Shown piece by piece: positions 1 to 8,141 of a DNA stretch of 19,839 nt. The notes under the pieces were generated by a model. That model saw only the letters and a program-made list of their open reading frames with translations, ran no database searches and had not been told where the DNA came from. The translations under genes and the position numbers were made by a program. The stretch's first letter is position 1; every line of letters starts with the position of its first letter. The stretch is from Deltaproteobacteria bacterium. GTDB lineage: Bacteria; Desulfobacterota; Dissulfuribacteria; Dissulfuribacterales; JALVPX01. The stretch is from NCBI GenBank assembly GCA_027031565.1, contig JALVPX010000038.1, positions 1 through 19,839 of the forward strand. The letters are read 5' to 3'.

Positions 1-26
1 CTGAATTCGTATAATAAGTGCACAGC
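1..26 (+). repeat. Left terminal inverted repeat of the IS30 element
   Basis: It matches the reverse complement of 1108-1133 at 22 of 26 positions. The inner 15 bases (TAATAAGTGCACAGC) are identical, and mismatches lie near the outer end. Similarity stops immediately inside base 26. Confidence 0.9.
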
Positions 27-134
27 CTCCACATGGTGGTTTGAGAGAGAGTATGCACATTCACGCTGATAAAGGCAAAGCTCAGATGTATACTCCCTCG
101 CAATCAGTCACCACACTTTTTGCGGAGGTTAGCC

Positions 135-1127
135 ATGGGCTACAAACACCTGAGCCTTGCCGAGAGACATTATATACAAGTTGGGAGAAAAATGGGAAAA
201 TCTTTATCACAAATTGCCTCAGAGCTGAATCGCTCTCCCAGTACTGTTTCTCGCGAGGTAAAGCGTAACATGGGCTTGCGGGGATACCGTCACCAACAGG
301 CAGACCGCATGGCTCAGATGCGTCATAAAGCCAAGTCAAAGCATGTTAAATTAACACCTGAAAACAGGTGGATAATCGACACCTGCTTACGATATTACTG
401 GAGCCCTGAGCAGATTGCAGGACGCCTTAAGAAGATGAAAATTATCTCCCTGCATCACGAGACCATCTATCAGTACATCCTTCGTGATAAACGCCGGGGT
501 GGTAAGTTGTACACATACCTGCGCCATCAGAATAAAACCTATCGAAAACGGTATGGTAGTGCTCATAACCGAACAGGAATACCTAACCGCAGGGATATCA
601 GTGATCGACCGGCAGAGGCCAATAACAGGACCAAAGTAGGGCATTGGGAGGCTGATACCATAATTGGCAACCAGCATCAGGGTGCCATTGTTACCCTGGA
701 TGAACGAAAAACCAAGCTTCGTTTTGCTGCACCTCTGTTGAGGAAGAAAGCAGCTTATGCGACTGCAGCTATAAACGCCCTTCTCTTACCTGTGAGTAAT
801 TATGTAAAAACAATCACTTTTGACAATGGTAAGGAATTCGTCCAGCACGAGGACATTGCCAAAACCATCGTTTGCGACACATTCTTTGCAAGACCCTACC
901 ATTCATGGGAAAGGGGGCAGAATGAGAATGCAAATGGTCTGCTACGACAATATTTCCCCAAGAAGATGAAACTTAATAATATTTCAATAGAACAGGTGTT
1001 TTCAGCCGTGGACGACCTCAACAACCGTCCCAGAAAATGCCTCAAATTCAAAACACCCTATGAAGCTTTCCAGGATGCAACTGGTATAGATGTTAGAAGA
1101 ATTTTACGCTGTGCACTTATTACTTGA
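135..1127 (+). CDS. IS30-family transposase (DDE)
   Basis: The protein catalyses cut-and-paste or circle-mediated transposition of its own element. The N-terminal third holds a helix-turn-helix (KSLSQIASELNRSPSTVSRE, about residues 22-41). A second DNA-binding segment (YWSPEQIAGRL) follows, then the IS30-type DDE core. The catalytic residues are visible: D174 in HWEADTIIG, D230 in TFDNGKEF and E264 in RGQNENANG, giving the DD(33)E spacing typical of the family. The ATG at 135 was chosen over an in-frame TTG at 120 because GGAGG (124-128) sits six bases before it, giving 330 aa. No frameshift or internal stop is present. The stop lies inside the right inverted repeat. Confidence 0.95.
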   Translation: MGYKHLSLAERHYIQVGRKMGKSLSQIASELNRSPSTVSREVKRNMGLRGYRHQQADRMAQMRHKAKSKHVKLTPENRWIIDTCLRYYWSPEQIAGRLKKMKIISLHHETIYQYILRDKRRGGKLYTYLRHQNKTYRKRYGSAHNRTGIPNRRDISDRPAEANNRTKVGHWEADTIIGNQHQGAIVTLDERKTKLRFAAPLLRKKAAYATAAINALLLPVSNYVKTITFDNGKEFVQHEDIAKTIVCDTFFARPYHSWERGQNENANGLLRQYFPKKMKLNNISIEQVFSAVDDLNNRPRKCLKFKTPYEAFQDATGIDVRRILRCALIT

Positions 1128-1133
1128 ATCCAG
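1108..1133 (-). repeat. Right terminal inverted repeat of the IS30 element
   Basis: This is the partner of 1-26. The transposase stop codon (1125-1127) lies inside the repeat, so the last transposase codons are also part of the transposase binding site. A TTGAAT at 1124-1129 points outward and could serve as a -35 element for flanking DNA, but no good -10 was found at normal spacing. Confidence 0.9.
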
Positions 1134-1254
1134 GAGACCTCTTTTAAGTGTATGGCCGCTAAATTTTGTAAGAAATCTTTTTGATACTTAATTTCCTAAT
1201 CCGGGCACAATGGCTGCATTGAGATTGCAAGTCATATTTGGTAATATTTCGTGT

Positions 1255-3072
1255 ATGGTTGATAAAAATAAGAACGATATCGGAAAAAAGGGGCTGGACA
1301 AACCTGCCCAGAACTCAGATCTTCCATCTCAAAAAGATCTTGAAAAGGAGTTGAGCGAATATCTGGCCAAAAAATATGGTGGGAAGGTAAAAGTGGTATC
1401 ACAAATGGTCTTTCCAAAGCAGCTGCAGCCAGATGGTGAGAAGGAGAGCGGTTCTTCCTCAGAAGGCTCTGGAATAAATTTCGATCTCCGGCCTGAAGAG
1501 CTCGAGGCATACCTCGATGAATACGTGGTGAAACAATCAGATGCCAAGGCGGTCCTGGCTACCAAGATATGCACCCATTTCAACCGCATCACCTATCTCC
1601 AGAAAAAGGGGGGCTCATCGTTGCCAATAGGCAACATCAAGAACAATATAATCTTGATAGGGCCTACCGGCGTGGGCAAGACCTTTCTCATCAAATTGAT
1701 CGCAGCCAAGCTGGGCGTGCCCTTTGTGAAAGGTGATGCCACAAAGTTCAGTGAAACAGGTTACGTCGGCGGGGATGTTGAAGACCTGGTGCGAGAGCTG
1801 GTCCAGGCTGCGGATGGAGACATAGAGAAGGCCCAATACGGAATAATCTACATTGACGAGATAGACAAAATTGCCTCTTCCTACAATATAAATGGCCCGG
1901 ACGTGTCCAGATCAGGCGTTCAAAGGGCGTTGTTGAAGCCCCTTGAAGAGACCGATGTCGAATTAAAGGTGCCCCATGATCCTATCTCACAAATAGAGGC
2001 GATCGAGCGGTACAGAAAAAGCGGAAAGAGAGAAAAACAGGTCATAAATACGAGGCACATATTGTTCATAGTAAGCGGGGCCTTCAACGGTCTGGCAGAT
2101 ATAGTAAAGAAGCGACTTACGCAGACCGGGATAGGCTTTGGGGTAAATATTGATAGCTCAGAGAATGATATCCAGTGGCTTTCGCAGGTGAAACCGCAGG
2201 ATCTCATCGAATATGGCTTTGAAACCGAATTCGTGGGCCGCCTGCCTGTAATCACGGTTTTGGAGGAATTGAACGAGGAGGATCTTTATTCGATCCTGAA
2301 GAACCCCAACTGTGCAGTCATTATCAGCAAGAAGCAGGACTTCAGGGCATATGGAATCGATTTGAAATTTGAAGACGAGGCATTGAGGGCCCTTGCTCAC
2401 CAGGCGTATCAAGAGCGTACAGGTGCCAGGGCCCTGGTAAGCGTTGTGGAACGGGCCATGCTGCCCTTTGAAAAGAAGCTTCCGTCGCTTGGCGTGAAGT
2501 TCATGGTTGTCACCAGAGAAATGGTAGAGGATCCTCAAGGTGCCCTTGAAAAATATCTGCTAGATCCTGATACTCCGTCACTTGAAAAGGCCTATCAGGC
2601 CATAATCGCCCATGAACGCTCAGAGATAATTTCAAGGCTTCGCAACGAAGTGATTAAGCAGTGGAATGAAGCGGGCCTTGCCTTGACCGAGAAGCGTCTG
2701 GAGGTCATGGCCGACTATTGCCTCAAGGAAGATCTTCAGCCAATCGAGGCCAGCGAGAAGGTACTTTTCTGGGTACAGCAGATCAAAAGTTATGAGGTCT
2801 CCTTTTATAACAGGTGCGGGATTCACATAAACATTGAAGAGGATGCGGTCGACCTGCTACTGGATGAATGCCTTGAAGACCCGGCAGAGATCTACAGCCT
2901 GTGCGAACGTCTTGCCAACATCCTCGAATATGGGCTGACCCTGGTTAAAGAGCGAACCGGCAGGGACTCTTTTGAGATTCCAAAAGAGGCAATGGAAAAT
3001 CCAGAGCTCTATATCAACAAGCTCATAAGGACTTGTTATAAATCAAGCCAGGGCAAGGGGTCTGAACGGTGA
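1255..3072 (+). CDS. ClpX-like AAA+ unfoldase lacking the zinc domain, with long C-terminal extension
   Basis: This is a ClpX/HslU-class AAA+ ATPase. Visible motifs in the 605-aa form are Walker A GPTGVGKT (136-143), pore loop GYVG (169-172), Walker B with D201/E202, an IGF motif (293-295) where ClpX has its ClpP-docking loop, the arginine-finger segment EFVGRLPV, and sensor-2 GARAL with R392. It differs from ordinary ClpX of about 420 aa. There is no N-terminal Cys4 zinc-binding domain; an 80-residue helical and acidic segment takes its place. About 170 mostly helical residues follow the AAA+ small domain. It probably unfolds substrates for ClpP, but the substrates are unknown. Neither ATG 1210 nor ATG 1255 has a clear Shine-Dalgarno; 1255 was preferred because MVDKNKND is a more natural start. 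The stop overlaps the next gene (GTGA). Confidence 0.85.
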   Translation: MVDKNKNDIGKKGLDKPAQNSDLPSQKDLEKELSEYLAKKYGGKVKVVSQMVFPKQLQPDGEKESGSSSEGSGINFDLRPEELEAYLDEYVVKQSDAKAVLATKICTHFNRITYLQKKGGSSLPIGNIKNNIILIGPTGVGKTFLIKLIAAKLGVPFVKGDATKFSETGYVGGDVEDLVRELVQAADGDIEKAQYGIIYIDEIDKIASSYNINGPDVSRSGVQRALLKPLEETDVELKVPHDPISQIEAIERYRKSGKREKQVINTRHILFIVSGAFNGLADIVKKRLTQTGIGFGVNIDSSENDIQWLSQVKPQDLIEYGFETEFVGRLPVITVLEELNEEDLYSILKNPNCAVIISKKQDFRAYGIDLKFEDEALRALAHQAYQERTGARALVSVVERAMLPFEKKLPSLGVKFMVVTREMVEDPQGALEKYLLDPDTPSLEKAYQAIIAHERSEIISRLRNEVIKQWNEAGLALTEKRLEVMADYCLKEDLQPIEASEKVLFWVQQIKSYEVSFYNRCGIHINIEEDAVDLLLDECLEDPAEIYSLCERLANILEYGLTLVKERTGRDSFEIPKEAMENPELYINKLIRTCYKSSQGKGSER

Positions 3073-3446
3073 GTTCCAAAGAACCTTCATCAATTGTCTT
3101 GGTGGAACAAAAAGAGGAAATCATAAGCATTGTCAAGAATGCTGCAGAGCAGGCCGGTCTCTCTCTGGTTGTCGCCGAGGATGGCCAGGAGGGCTTTGAT
3201 CTGGCAATGGAGAGGCCACCCAGCCTGGTAATGGTCAGGTGCGACGCCCCGGTGCTTGATGCACCCTCGTTGAGTCTGCTGCTTAAGCAGTCTGCCTCCA
3301 CGAAAGATGTGCCGGTTCTGGTTATATGCTCAGATTTTTCACACAGCGAGCATGAAAAATATCAGGATGCAGGCTGCAATGACTGCCTGAGGGAACCTTT
3401 TTCAGTTTCCGATCTATTAAAAATATTTGAGGAGTGGCTCCAATGA
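3069..3446 (+). CDS. Single-domain receiver-like protein (pseudo-receiver)
   Basis: The 125-aa protein has the length and alternating strand/helix pattern of a CheY-type receiver with no output domain. Aligned by eye to CheY, the phosphorylation residues are gone. The acidic pair is E13-Q14, the phosphoacceptor position is R57 (in VRCDAP), the conserved Thr is C87 and the conserved Lys is E109 (in LREPF). It is therefore unlikely to be phosphorylated canonically and more likely acts as a constitutive protein-interaction module. It starts at a GTG overlapping the ClpX-like stop and ends in an ATGA overlap with hemB, so all three genes are translationally coupled. By analogy with CpdR and RssB, receiver adaptors of ClpXP, it may be an adaptor for the upstream ATPase; this is inference. 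Confidence 0.8.
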   Translation: MSSKEPSSIVLVEQKEEIISIVKNAAEQAGLSLVVAEDGQEGFDLAMERPPSLVMVRCDAPVLDAPSLSLLLKQSASTKDVPVLVICSDFSHSEHEKYQDAGCNDCLREPFSVSDLLKIFEEWLQ

Positions 3447-4414
3447 TGTTTCCGGAATACAGGCCAAGGCGGCTCAGGCGCAACGAAGAGATACGTTCCA
3501 TGGTGCGGGAAACCTCCTTTGGAATGGAACATTTGATATATCCGCTGTTTGTGGTACCAGGCAGGGATGTGCAGAACGAGATATCCGCCATGCCCGGCTG
3601 CTATCAATTTTCGGTGGATAAATTGGTGGAAGAGGCCAAGGGACTGCGGGATGCAGGCATAAAATCGGTCATTCTCTTCGGCATACCAGAAGAAAAAGAT
3701 GCCACTGGAAGTCAGGCCTGGGCCAAATCAGGCATAGTGCAGCGTGCTGTAGAGGCCTTAAAAAAAGAGGTGCCGGGCCTGATTGTAGTAACAGATGTGT
3801 GTCTTTGTGAGTATACTTCCCACGGGCATTGCGGGGTACTATCTGGCAAAGATGTCGAAAATGACGCCACACTGGAGCTCCTTGCAAAGGCCGCCCTCTC
3901 CCATGCCAGGGCGGGGGCGGATATGGTTGCTCCCTCAGACATGATGGATGGGAGGGTGGGTGCAATAAGGGACATCCTGGATGAAAACGGTTACGAAAAC
4001 ATACCCATTATGGCCTATTCCGTGAAATATGCCTCTGCATTCTATGGCCCCTTCAGGGAGGCAGCAGAATCGGCCCCTGAATTCGGCGACAGGCGTTCTT
4101 ATCAAATGGACCCTGCCAACAAACGGGAGGCCTTGAGAGAGGCCGCTTTGGACATGGAAGAGGGGGCTGATATTTTGATGGTCAAGCCTGCAATGCCATA
4201 TCTCGATATAATTCATATGCTGCGCCAGGAGTTTACGCTTCCCATAGCGGCTTACCATGTGAGCGGCGAGTATGCGGCCATAAAGGCGGCAGCAGCACAG
4301 GGATGGCTGGACGAGGAAAGGGTAGTGTATGAATCGATTTTGAGTATCAGGCGCGCAGGGGCCGATATAATCCTCACCTATTTTGCAAAGGCTCTTGCCA
4401 AGATTCTGGCATAA
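3443..4414 (+). CDS. hemB: Delta-aminolevulinic acid dehydratase (porphobilinogen synthase)
   Basis: HemB condenses two 5-aminolevulinate molecules to porphobilinogen in the cytoplasm, feeding haem, sirohaem and corrinoid synthesis. The full-length protein (323 aa) shows the zinc-site cysteines C120, C122 and C130 in DVCLCEYTSHGHCG, and the Schiff-base lysines K195 (YSVKYAS) and K248 (MVKPAMPY). The zinc-dependent cysteine set is present. ATG 3443 was chosen over the in-frame GTG 3434 because GAGGAG (3429-3434) lies eight bases upstream and the ATGA overlap with the receiver gene is a typical coupling junction. A sirohaem sulfite reductase, expected in a DsrC-bearing organism, would depend on this pathway. 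Confidence 0.97.
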   Translation: MMFPEYRPRRLRRNEEIRSMVRETSFGMEHLIYPLFVVPGRDVQNEISAMPGCYQFSVDKLVEEAKGLRDAGIKSVILFGIPEEKDATGSQAWAKSGIVQRAVEALKKEVPGLIVVTDVCLCEYTSHGHCGVLSGKDVENDATLELLAKAALSHARAGADMVAPSDMMDGRVGAIRDILDENGYENIPIMAYSVKYASAFYGPFREAAESAPEFGDRRSYQMDPANKREALREAALDMEEGADILMVKPAMPYLDIIHMLRQEFTLPIAAYHVSGEYAAIKAAAAQGWLDEERVVYESILSIRRAGADIILTYFAKALAKILA

Positions 4415-4429
4415 TCAGGCATAGGCAAA

Positions 4430-5671
4430 TTGCGATTTCCAAAGGCCCTGGCAGCCCTTGAAAGACCTGGATTTGGTCTGTTGCTGATAGGCCAGGCCAT
4501 CTCTTTACAAGGTACATGGGTTCAGGGAACGGCCCAGCGGTGGCTTGTACTGGAACTTTCAGACGCCCCCTGGATACTGGGCCTTTTCGGAGCATTTGCT
4601 GGCCTGCCTATGCTCATTTTTCCCTATTGGGCTGGATGGCTCTCAGACAGAATTGACAGGTTTGGGGTCCTTGTTTCTGCCCAGTTACTGGTTTTTGTCC
4701 AGGCAATACTCTTTGGTCTGTTCGTGCAGACCAGCATGATCAACATCTATTTAGCCTGCTGTTTGGCCTTTGCCATGGGAACTGGAATGGCCTTTGAGGT
4801 ACCTTCCAGGCAGGCCTTGGTGTTCGAATTGGTCGGACCAGGTCATATCACCAATGCCCTGGCACTGCATTCAACTGTTTTCAATCTTGCCAGGTTTATA
4901 GGCCCTGCAGCAGCCGGAATCCTGATGAATGCCGGCATGCTGGCAGCGTGTTTTTACTTTAAGGCCGTTTCTGCCCTGGTGATCATCTCTGTGCTGTTTC
5001 TGCTGCGGAAAAAAATCGGCACGTTTTCTGGCGTTGAAGTCAAGAGTGCAAAACAGTCCGGGCCCTTGAAGGCCTTTAAGGAGGTGCTGTTCTTCGCACG
5101 GCAGAATGCAATAGTGGGGCAGATATTGTTTACGATCGTGATATTCAGCGTGCTGCTGCTGCCTTATACTATACTGCTTCCGCCCTTTGGCAGGGATGTG
5201 CTAGGCCTTGGTGCAAAGGAATATGGTTTTTTGTGTGCAGCAAATGGCCTTGGGGCATTGCTCGGAGCGATATTTGTTGCGGTGTTCGGTCACATTGGCA
5301 GACGCGAAACCTGGTGGCATGCAGGAATATTCATGTTTCCCTGCTCGATCATGATACTTTCAGCTGCCAGGAGCTACCACATGGCACTGGCTGTCTTAAC
5401 CTTATCTGGATTTACCATGGTAATAACCAATACGAGCGCTATAAGTCTACTGCAGTTATCCTCTAAAGACAGCATCCGTGGTCAATTGATGGGCCTTTTC
5501 ACCATGAGTTTTATGGGTTTGTTCCCGGCAGGCAGCATACTTCAGGGCACCTTGGCGCAATTTGCAGGCGTACGTCTTACTTTATTTGCAACTGCGCTTT
5601 TGGCACTAACAATAATAGTGATTCATCAAAGAAGTCTTATACCTTCACTTAAGGCAACAAAATCAAAATAA
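4430..5671 (+). CDS. MFS transporter, MFS_3/EntS-like exporter
   Basis: This 413-aa hydrophobic protein has about 12 membrane segments and the major-facilitator loop signature between segments 2 and 3 (AGWLSDRIDRFGVL). The first segment block (GFGLLLIGQAISLQGTWVQ) and the ARFIGPAAAGILM segment resemble the MFS_3 group that includes the enterobactin exporter EntS and many putative multidrug exporters. The substrate is unknown. It begins 15 bases after hemB in the same frame. The only plausible upstream start is TTG 4430 with a weak Shine-Dalgarno, because the next Met lies inside the second membrane segment. It is probably co-transcribed with hemB. A siderophore, haem-intermediate or drug substrate is possible but unsupported. 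Confidence 0.85.
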   Translation: MRFPKALAALERPGFGLLLIGQAISLQGTWVQGTAQRWLVLELSDAPWILGLFGAFAGLPMLIFPYWAGWLSDRIDRFGVLVSAQLLVFVQAILFGLFVQTSMINIYLACCLAFAMGTGMAFEVPSRQALVFELVGPGHITNALALHSTVFNLARFIGPAAAGILMNAGMLAACFYFKAVSALVIISVLFLLRKKIGTFSGVEVKSAKQSGPLKAFKEVLFFARQNAIVGQILFTIVIFSVLLLPYTILLPPFGRDVLGLGAKEYGFLCAANGLGALLGAIFVAVFGHIGRRETWWHAGIFMFPCSIMILSAARSYHMALAVLTLSGFTMVITNTSAISLLQLSSKDSIRGQLMGLFTMSFMGLFPAGSILQGTLAQFAGVRLTLFATALLALTIIVIHQRSLIPSLKATKSK

Positions 5672-5730
5672 GACAAATATAATCCTGCTTAACTCGATTA
5701 TTTTTATAAGCTAGACCTTTCGCACAATTT

Positions 5731-5760
5731 TTGCTATACATTAACTAATGTACGCTATAG
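5731..5760 (+). promoter_or_regulatory. Candidate promoter with palindromic operator upstream of the hybrid kinase
   Basis: The palindrome TACATTA-AC-TAATGTA (5737-5752) lies exactly in the 17-base spacer between TTGCTA (5731-5736, -35-like) and GCTATA (5754-5759, weak -10-like). GCTATA also occurs at 5733-5738, a direct repeat 21 bases away, about two helical turns. A repressor in the spacer would block transcription. The promoter hexamers are weak, but the palindrome is directly visible. Confidence 0.4.
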
Positions 5761-5808
5761 GCTGTCTGGCTTAGTTTAATCCAGTTTTTGGGAAATAACA
5801 TAAAAAAT

Positions 5809-8130
5809 ATGGAAGCACTGGTACGCTACGTTGAAAAATGGGGTCCCGCACTGGACAATGTCCCTGTTCCATTATGCGTAGTGAACAAAGAACTGGAGAT
5901 TTTTTATACCAATCAGGCCATGACAAGGCTCATCGGCAAGGCTCCCACCTGTGTAATCGGGGAAAAGTGCAGGGATCTGTTTTGCGGCGTGCATCCGATG
6001 GATTCCAGTGTTTCATGCCCTGCATTACCTGCCATAAGGTCTGAAAAGGAAGTCAAAAAACCTGTATTATTCAGGGCCTATAATACCTTTGTCGACGTTG
6101 CAGCAGCACCGGTCCTGGATGAAGGCAACAGGCCCCTGGGGGCCCTGTGGGTGCTCATGTCCGGGTTGGGCGATCTCAAACAAAAGAAAGGCAATACTGA
6201 ACTCGATATCCTGTTTGGTCTTGTAGAAGAGGCACATGATTTAATACAGACCATTTCCCCTGAGGGGAAGATAGTATATGTCAACAAGGCATGGGCTGCC
6301 ACCCTGGGTTATGACAGGGATGAGGTGCTAGGCCGGAATATATTGGATTTCCTTGCCCCTGATACCGTTCACAAGTGCAGGATCAATTTTGAGAAAATGC
6401 TAAAAGGCGAATCAATGGATACGGTTGTGGCTGGCATCCGTGGAAAAAATGGCGAAAATTTCCTGCTCGAGGGTAAATGCAAGGCAAGGTTCCGAAACGG
6501 TAAAATCGCCTTTATTCACGGGATCTTCAGGGATGTCACCAGGCAGAAGGAAGCCGAAAATGCGCTCAAGGCAAGCCAGGAACGTCTGACCAGGCTCAGT
6601 TCAGAGCTTAAAACCATACTGGATAACAGTGTCGTCGGCATCTGCTATGTTGAAAACAGGACTATCAAAAAGGTGAACAAGAGTTTGGAAAAGGATTTCG
6701 GGTACAGCTCAGAGGAACTTGTAGGGCAAAAGACGCACATCTTGTTTCCTTCAAAAGTTGAATGCGATGAATTCAGAAAGGCGGCCTACAAATATTTTGC
6801 AACCGGAAAGCAATACAGCTGCGAACGCCTGATGAAGCGTAAAGACGGCACCTTGTTTTGGTGCAGGATTTATGGCAAGGCCTTGGATGCTTCAAGGCCG
6901 GAGTCGGGGTCTATATGGGTATATGTAGATGTGACAGAACTGCATCAGATGCAGGAAGAACGCAAACTGATCCAGCAGAAATTGTTTGAATGGGAGAAAC
7001 GGGAGTGTTTGGCAGATCTGGCCGGGGGAATGGCGCACGATTTCAACAATCTTCTGACTACCATCCAGGGGAGTGCCGATCTTCTTGCAATGAGATTGCC
7101 ATCTGCCTCATCTTATAGAGATTACCTGAATCTCATTGAAGAGTCTGTAAAAAGGGCCAGCATACTCACTGATCAACTGCTCATATACTCGGGAACGGGC
7201 GGTTTTGTCATAGAGGATGTCGATCTGTCTGGAATGGTCAAGTCAATTGCAAAGGATAACGTGCCAAAGATGCCGTCAAATATTGAGCTAAGGCTAAAAC
7301 TAGACGAAGATCTGCCTCCCTTGAGGGGGGATCCGATGCATATTTACCAGGTAGTCTCGAATCTGGTGGAGAACGCCATTGAGGCAACACTTGAAAATGG
7401 CGGATGGATAGAGGTTTCAACCGGCACTGAATATGTGGTTGAGCCCCAAGAGGAATGGATTTTCGGTACCCAAGAAGCCTTGCCTGGGAATTTTTTTTAC
7501 GTGGTCATAAAAGACAGCGGAACAGGCATAGATCCAAGGGTTGCAAAAAAACTGTTCGATCCCTTTTTTTCAACAAAATTTATTGGAAGGGGTTTGGGGC
7601 TTTGTGCTGTTTTGGGAATCGTACGGGGTCACGGAGGGTTTATCGGCGTGAAGAATCTGAAGCAGGGTGGCAGTTTGTTCAGGGTCTATTTCCCGCGTTG
7701 CACTGAAACCCGATCGGACAAAGAGCCAGATCACCGTGGGAAGACGACACCAGAAGAGAGGGCTGGCAAAACCATCTTGGTCATCGATGATGAATCGGAG
7801 ATTTTGGAATTGGTGAGGGATATCCTTGAAATGAACGGCTACAAAGTTCTCACTGCCCGGGATGGAATCGAGGCGATCGGGATGTTTGAGGAAGAGCATG
7901 GTTCCATTGATCTGGTGTTGCTTGATTTGACCATGCCGGGCATGAACGGTATCGACGTATATAAAAAGTTGAAGAAAGAAAGCCCTGGAGTAAAGGTCAT
8001 CTTCACCAGCGGATATAATCAGGAACGCATCACAAATGAGCTGGGTGAAGATACCCATATTGCTTTCATACAAAAGCCCTTCAGGAGCAAGGATCTCGTC
8101 TCAAAGATCGATCACACTATTTTGGGCTGA
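5809..8130 (+). CDS. Hybrid sensor histidine kinase, PAS-PAS-PAS-HisKA-HATPase-REC
   Basis: This is a cytosolic two-component kinase of 773 aa with no membrane segment. Three PAS-like domains occupy roughly residues 12-110, 130-255 and 265-385. They are followed by HisKA with the phospho-acceptor H410 (GGMAHDFNNLL, an NtrB-like H box), an HATPase domain with N box from about 518 and G boxes DSGTGID and GRGLGL, and a C-terminal receiver. The receiver is intact: D660/D661, phosphoacceptor D706 (LLDLTMPG) and K756 (QKPF). PAS1 contains four cysteines, C48, C54, C59 and C70, which may bind metal or sense redox. No DNA-binding output is attached. ATG 5809 was preferred to TTG 5788; neither has a good Shine-Dalgarno. 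It ends 11 bases from the convergent chemoreceptor gene. Confidence 0.93.
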   Translation: MEALVRYVEKWGPALDNVPVPLCVVNKELEIFYTNQAMTRLIGKAPTCVIGEKCRDLFCGVHPMDSSVSCPALPAIRSEKEVKKPVLFRAYNTFVDVAAAPVLDEGNRPLGALWVLMSGLGDLKQKKGNTELDILFGLVEEAHDLIQTISPEGKIVYVNKAWAATLGYDRDEVLGRNILDFLAPDTVHKCRINFEKMLKGESMDTVVAGIRGKNGENFLLEGKCKARFRNGKIAFIHGIFRDVTRQKEAENALKASQERLTRLSSELKTILDNSVVGICYVENRTIKKVNKSLEKDFGYSSEELVGQKTHILFPSKVECDEFRKAAYKYFATGKQYSCERLMKRKDGTLFWCRIYGKALDASRPESGSIWVYVDVTELHQMQEERKLIQQKLFEWEKRECLADLAGGMAHDFNNLLTTIQGSADLLAMRLPSASSYRDYLNLIEESVKRASILTDQLLIYSGTGGFVIEDVDLSGMVKSIAKDNVPKMPSNIELRLKLDEDLPPLRGDPMHIYQVVSNLVENAIEATLENGGWIEVSTGTEYVVEPQEEWIFGTQEALPGNFFYVVIKDSGTGIDPRVAKKLFDPFFSTKFIGRGLGLCAVLGIVRGHGGFIGVKNLKQGGSLFRVYFPRCTETRSDKEPDHRGKTTPEERAGKTILVIDDESEILELVRDILEMNGYKVLTARDGIEAIGMFEEEHGSIDLVLLDLTMPGMNGIDVYKKLKKESPGVKVIFTSGYNQERITNELGEDTHIAFIQKPFRSKDLVSKIDHTILG

Positions 8131-8141
8131 TTCAGACCTTT

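Larger units (their letters stand above)
1..1133 (+). mobile_element. Complete IS30-family insertion sequence
   Basis: The element is bounded by 26-base terminal inverted repeats (1-26 and 1108-1133, 22 of 26 positions matching) and carries one intact transposase gene with a DD(33)E triad. Its length of about 1.13 kb is normal for IS30-family elements. The left terminus falls exactly on base 1, so the left flank and any target duplication cannot be seen. The right junction lies 121 bases upstream of the chosen ClpX-like start. Both repeats and the catalytic residues are intact, so the copy may be mobile. Base composition looks more AT-rich than the genes that follow. Confidence 0.93.

Noticed and set aside
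29..39. CCAC-ATG-GTGG hairpin inside the IS left end
   Set aside because: The stem is only four base pairs with a three-base loop, which is expected by chance.
7570..8073. 167-codon minus-strand frame opposite the kinase receiver domain
   Set aside because: It overlaps the HATPase and REC coding sequence, which is strongly conserved in the other strand.
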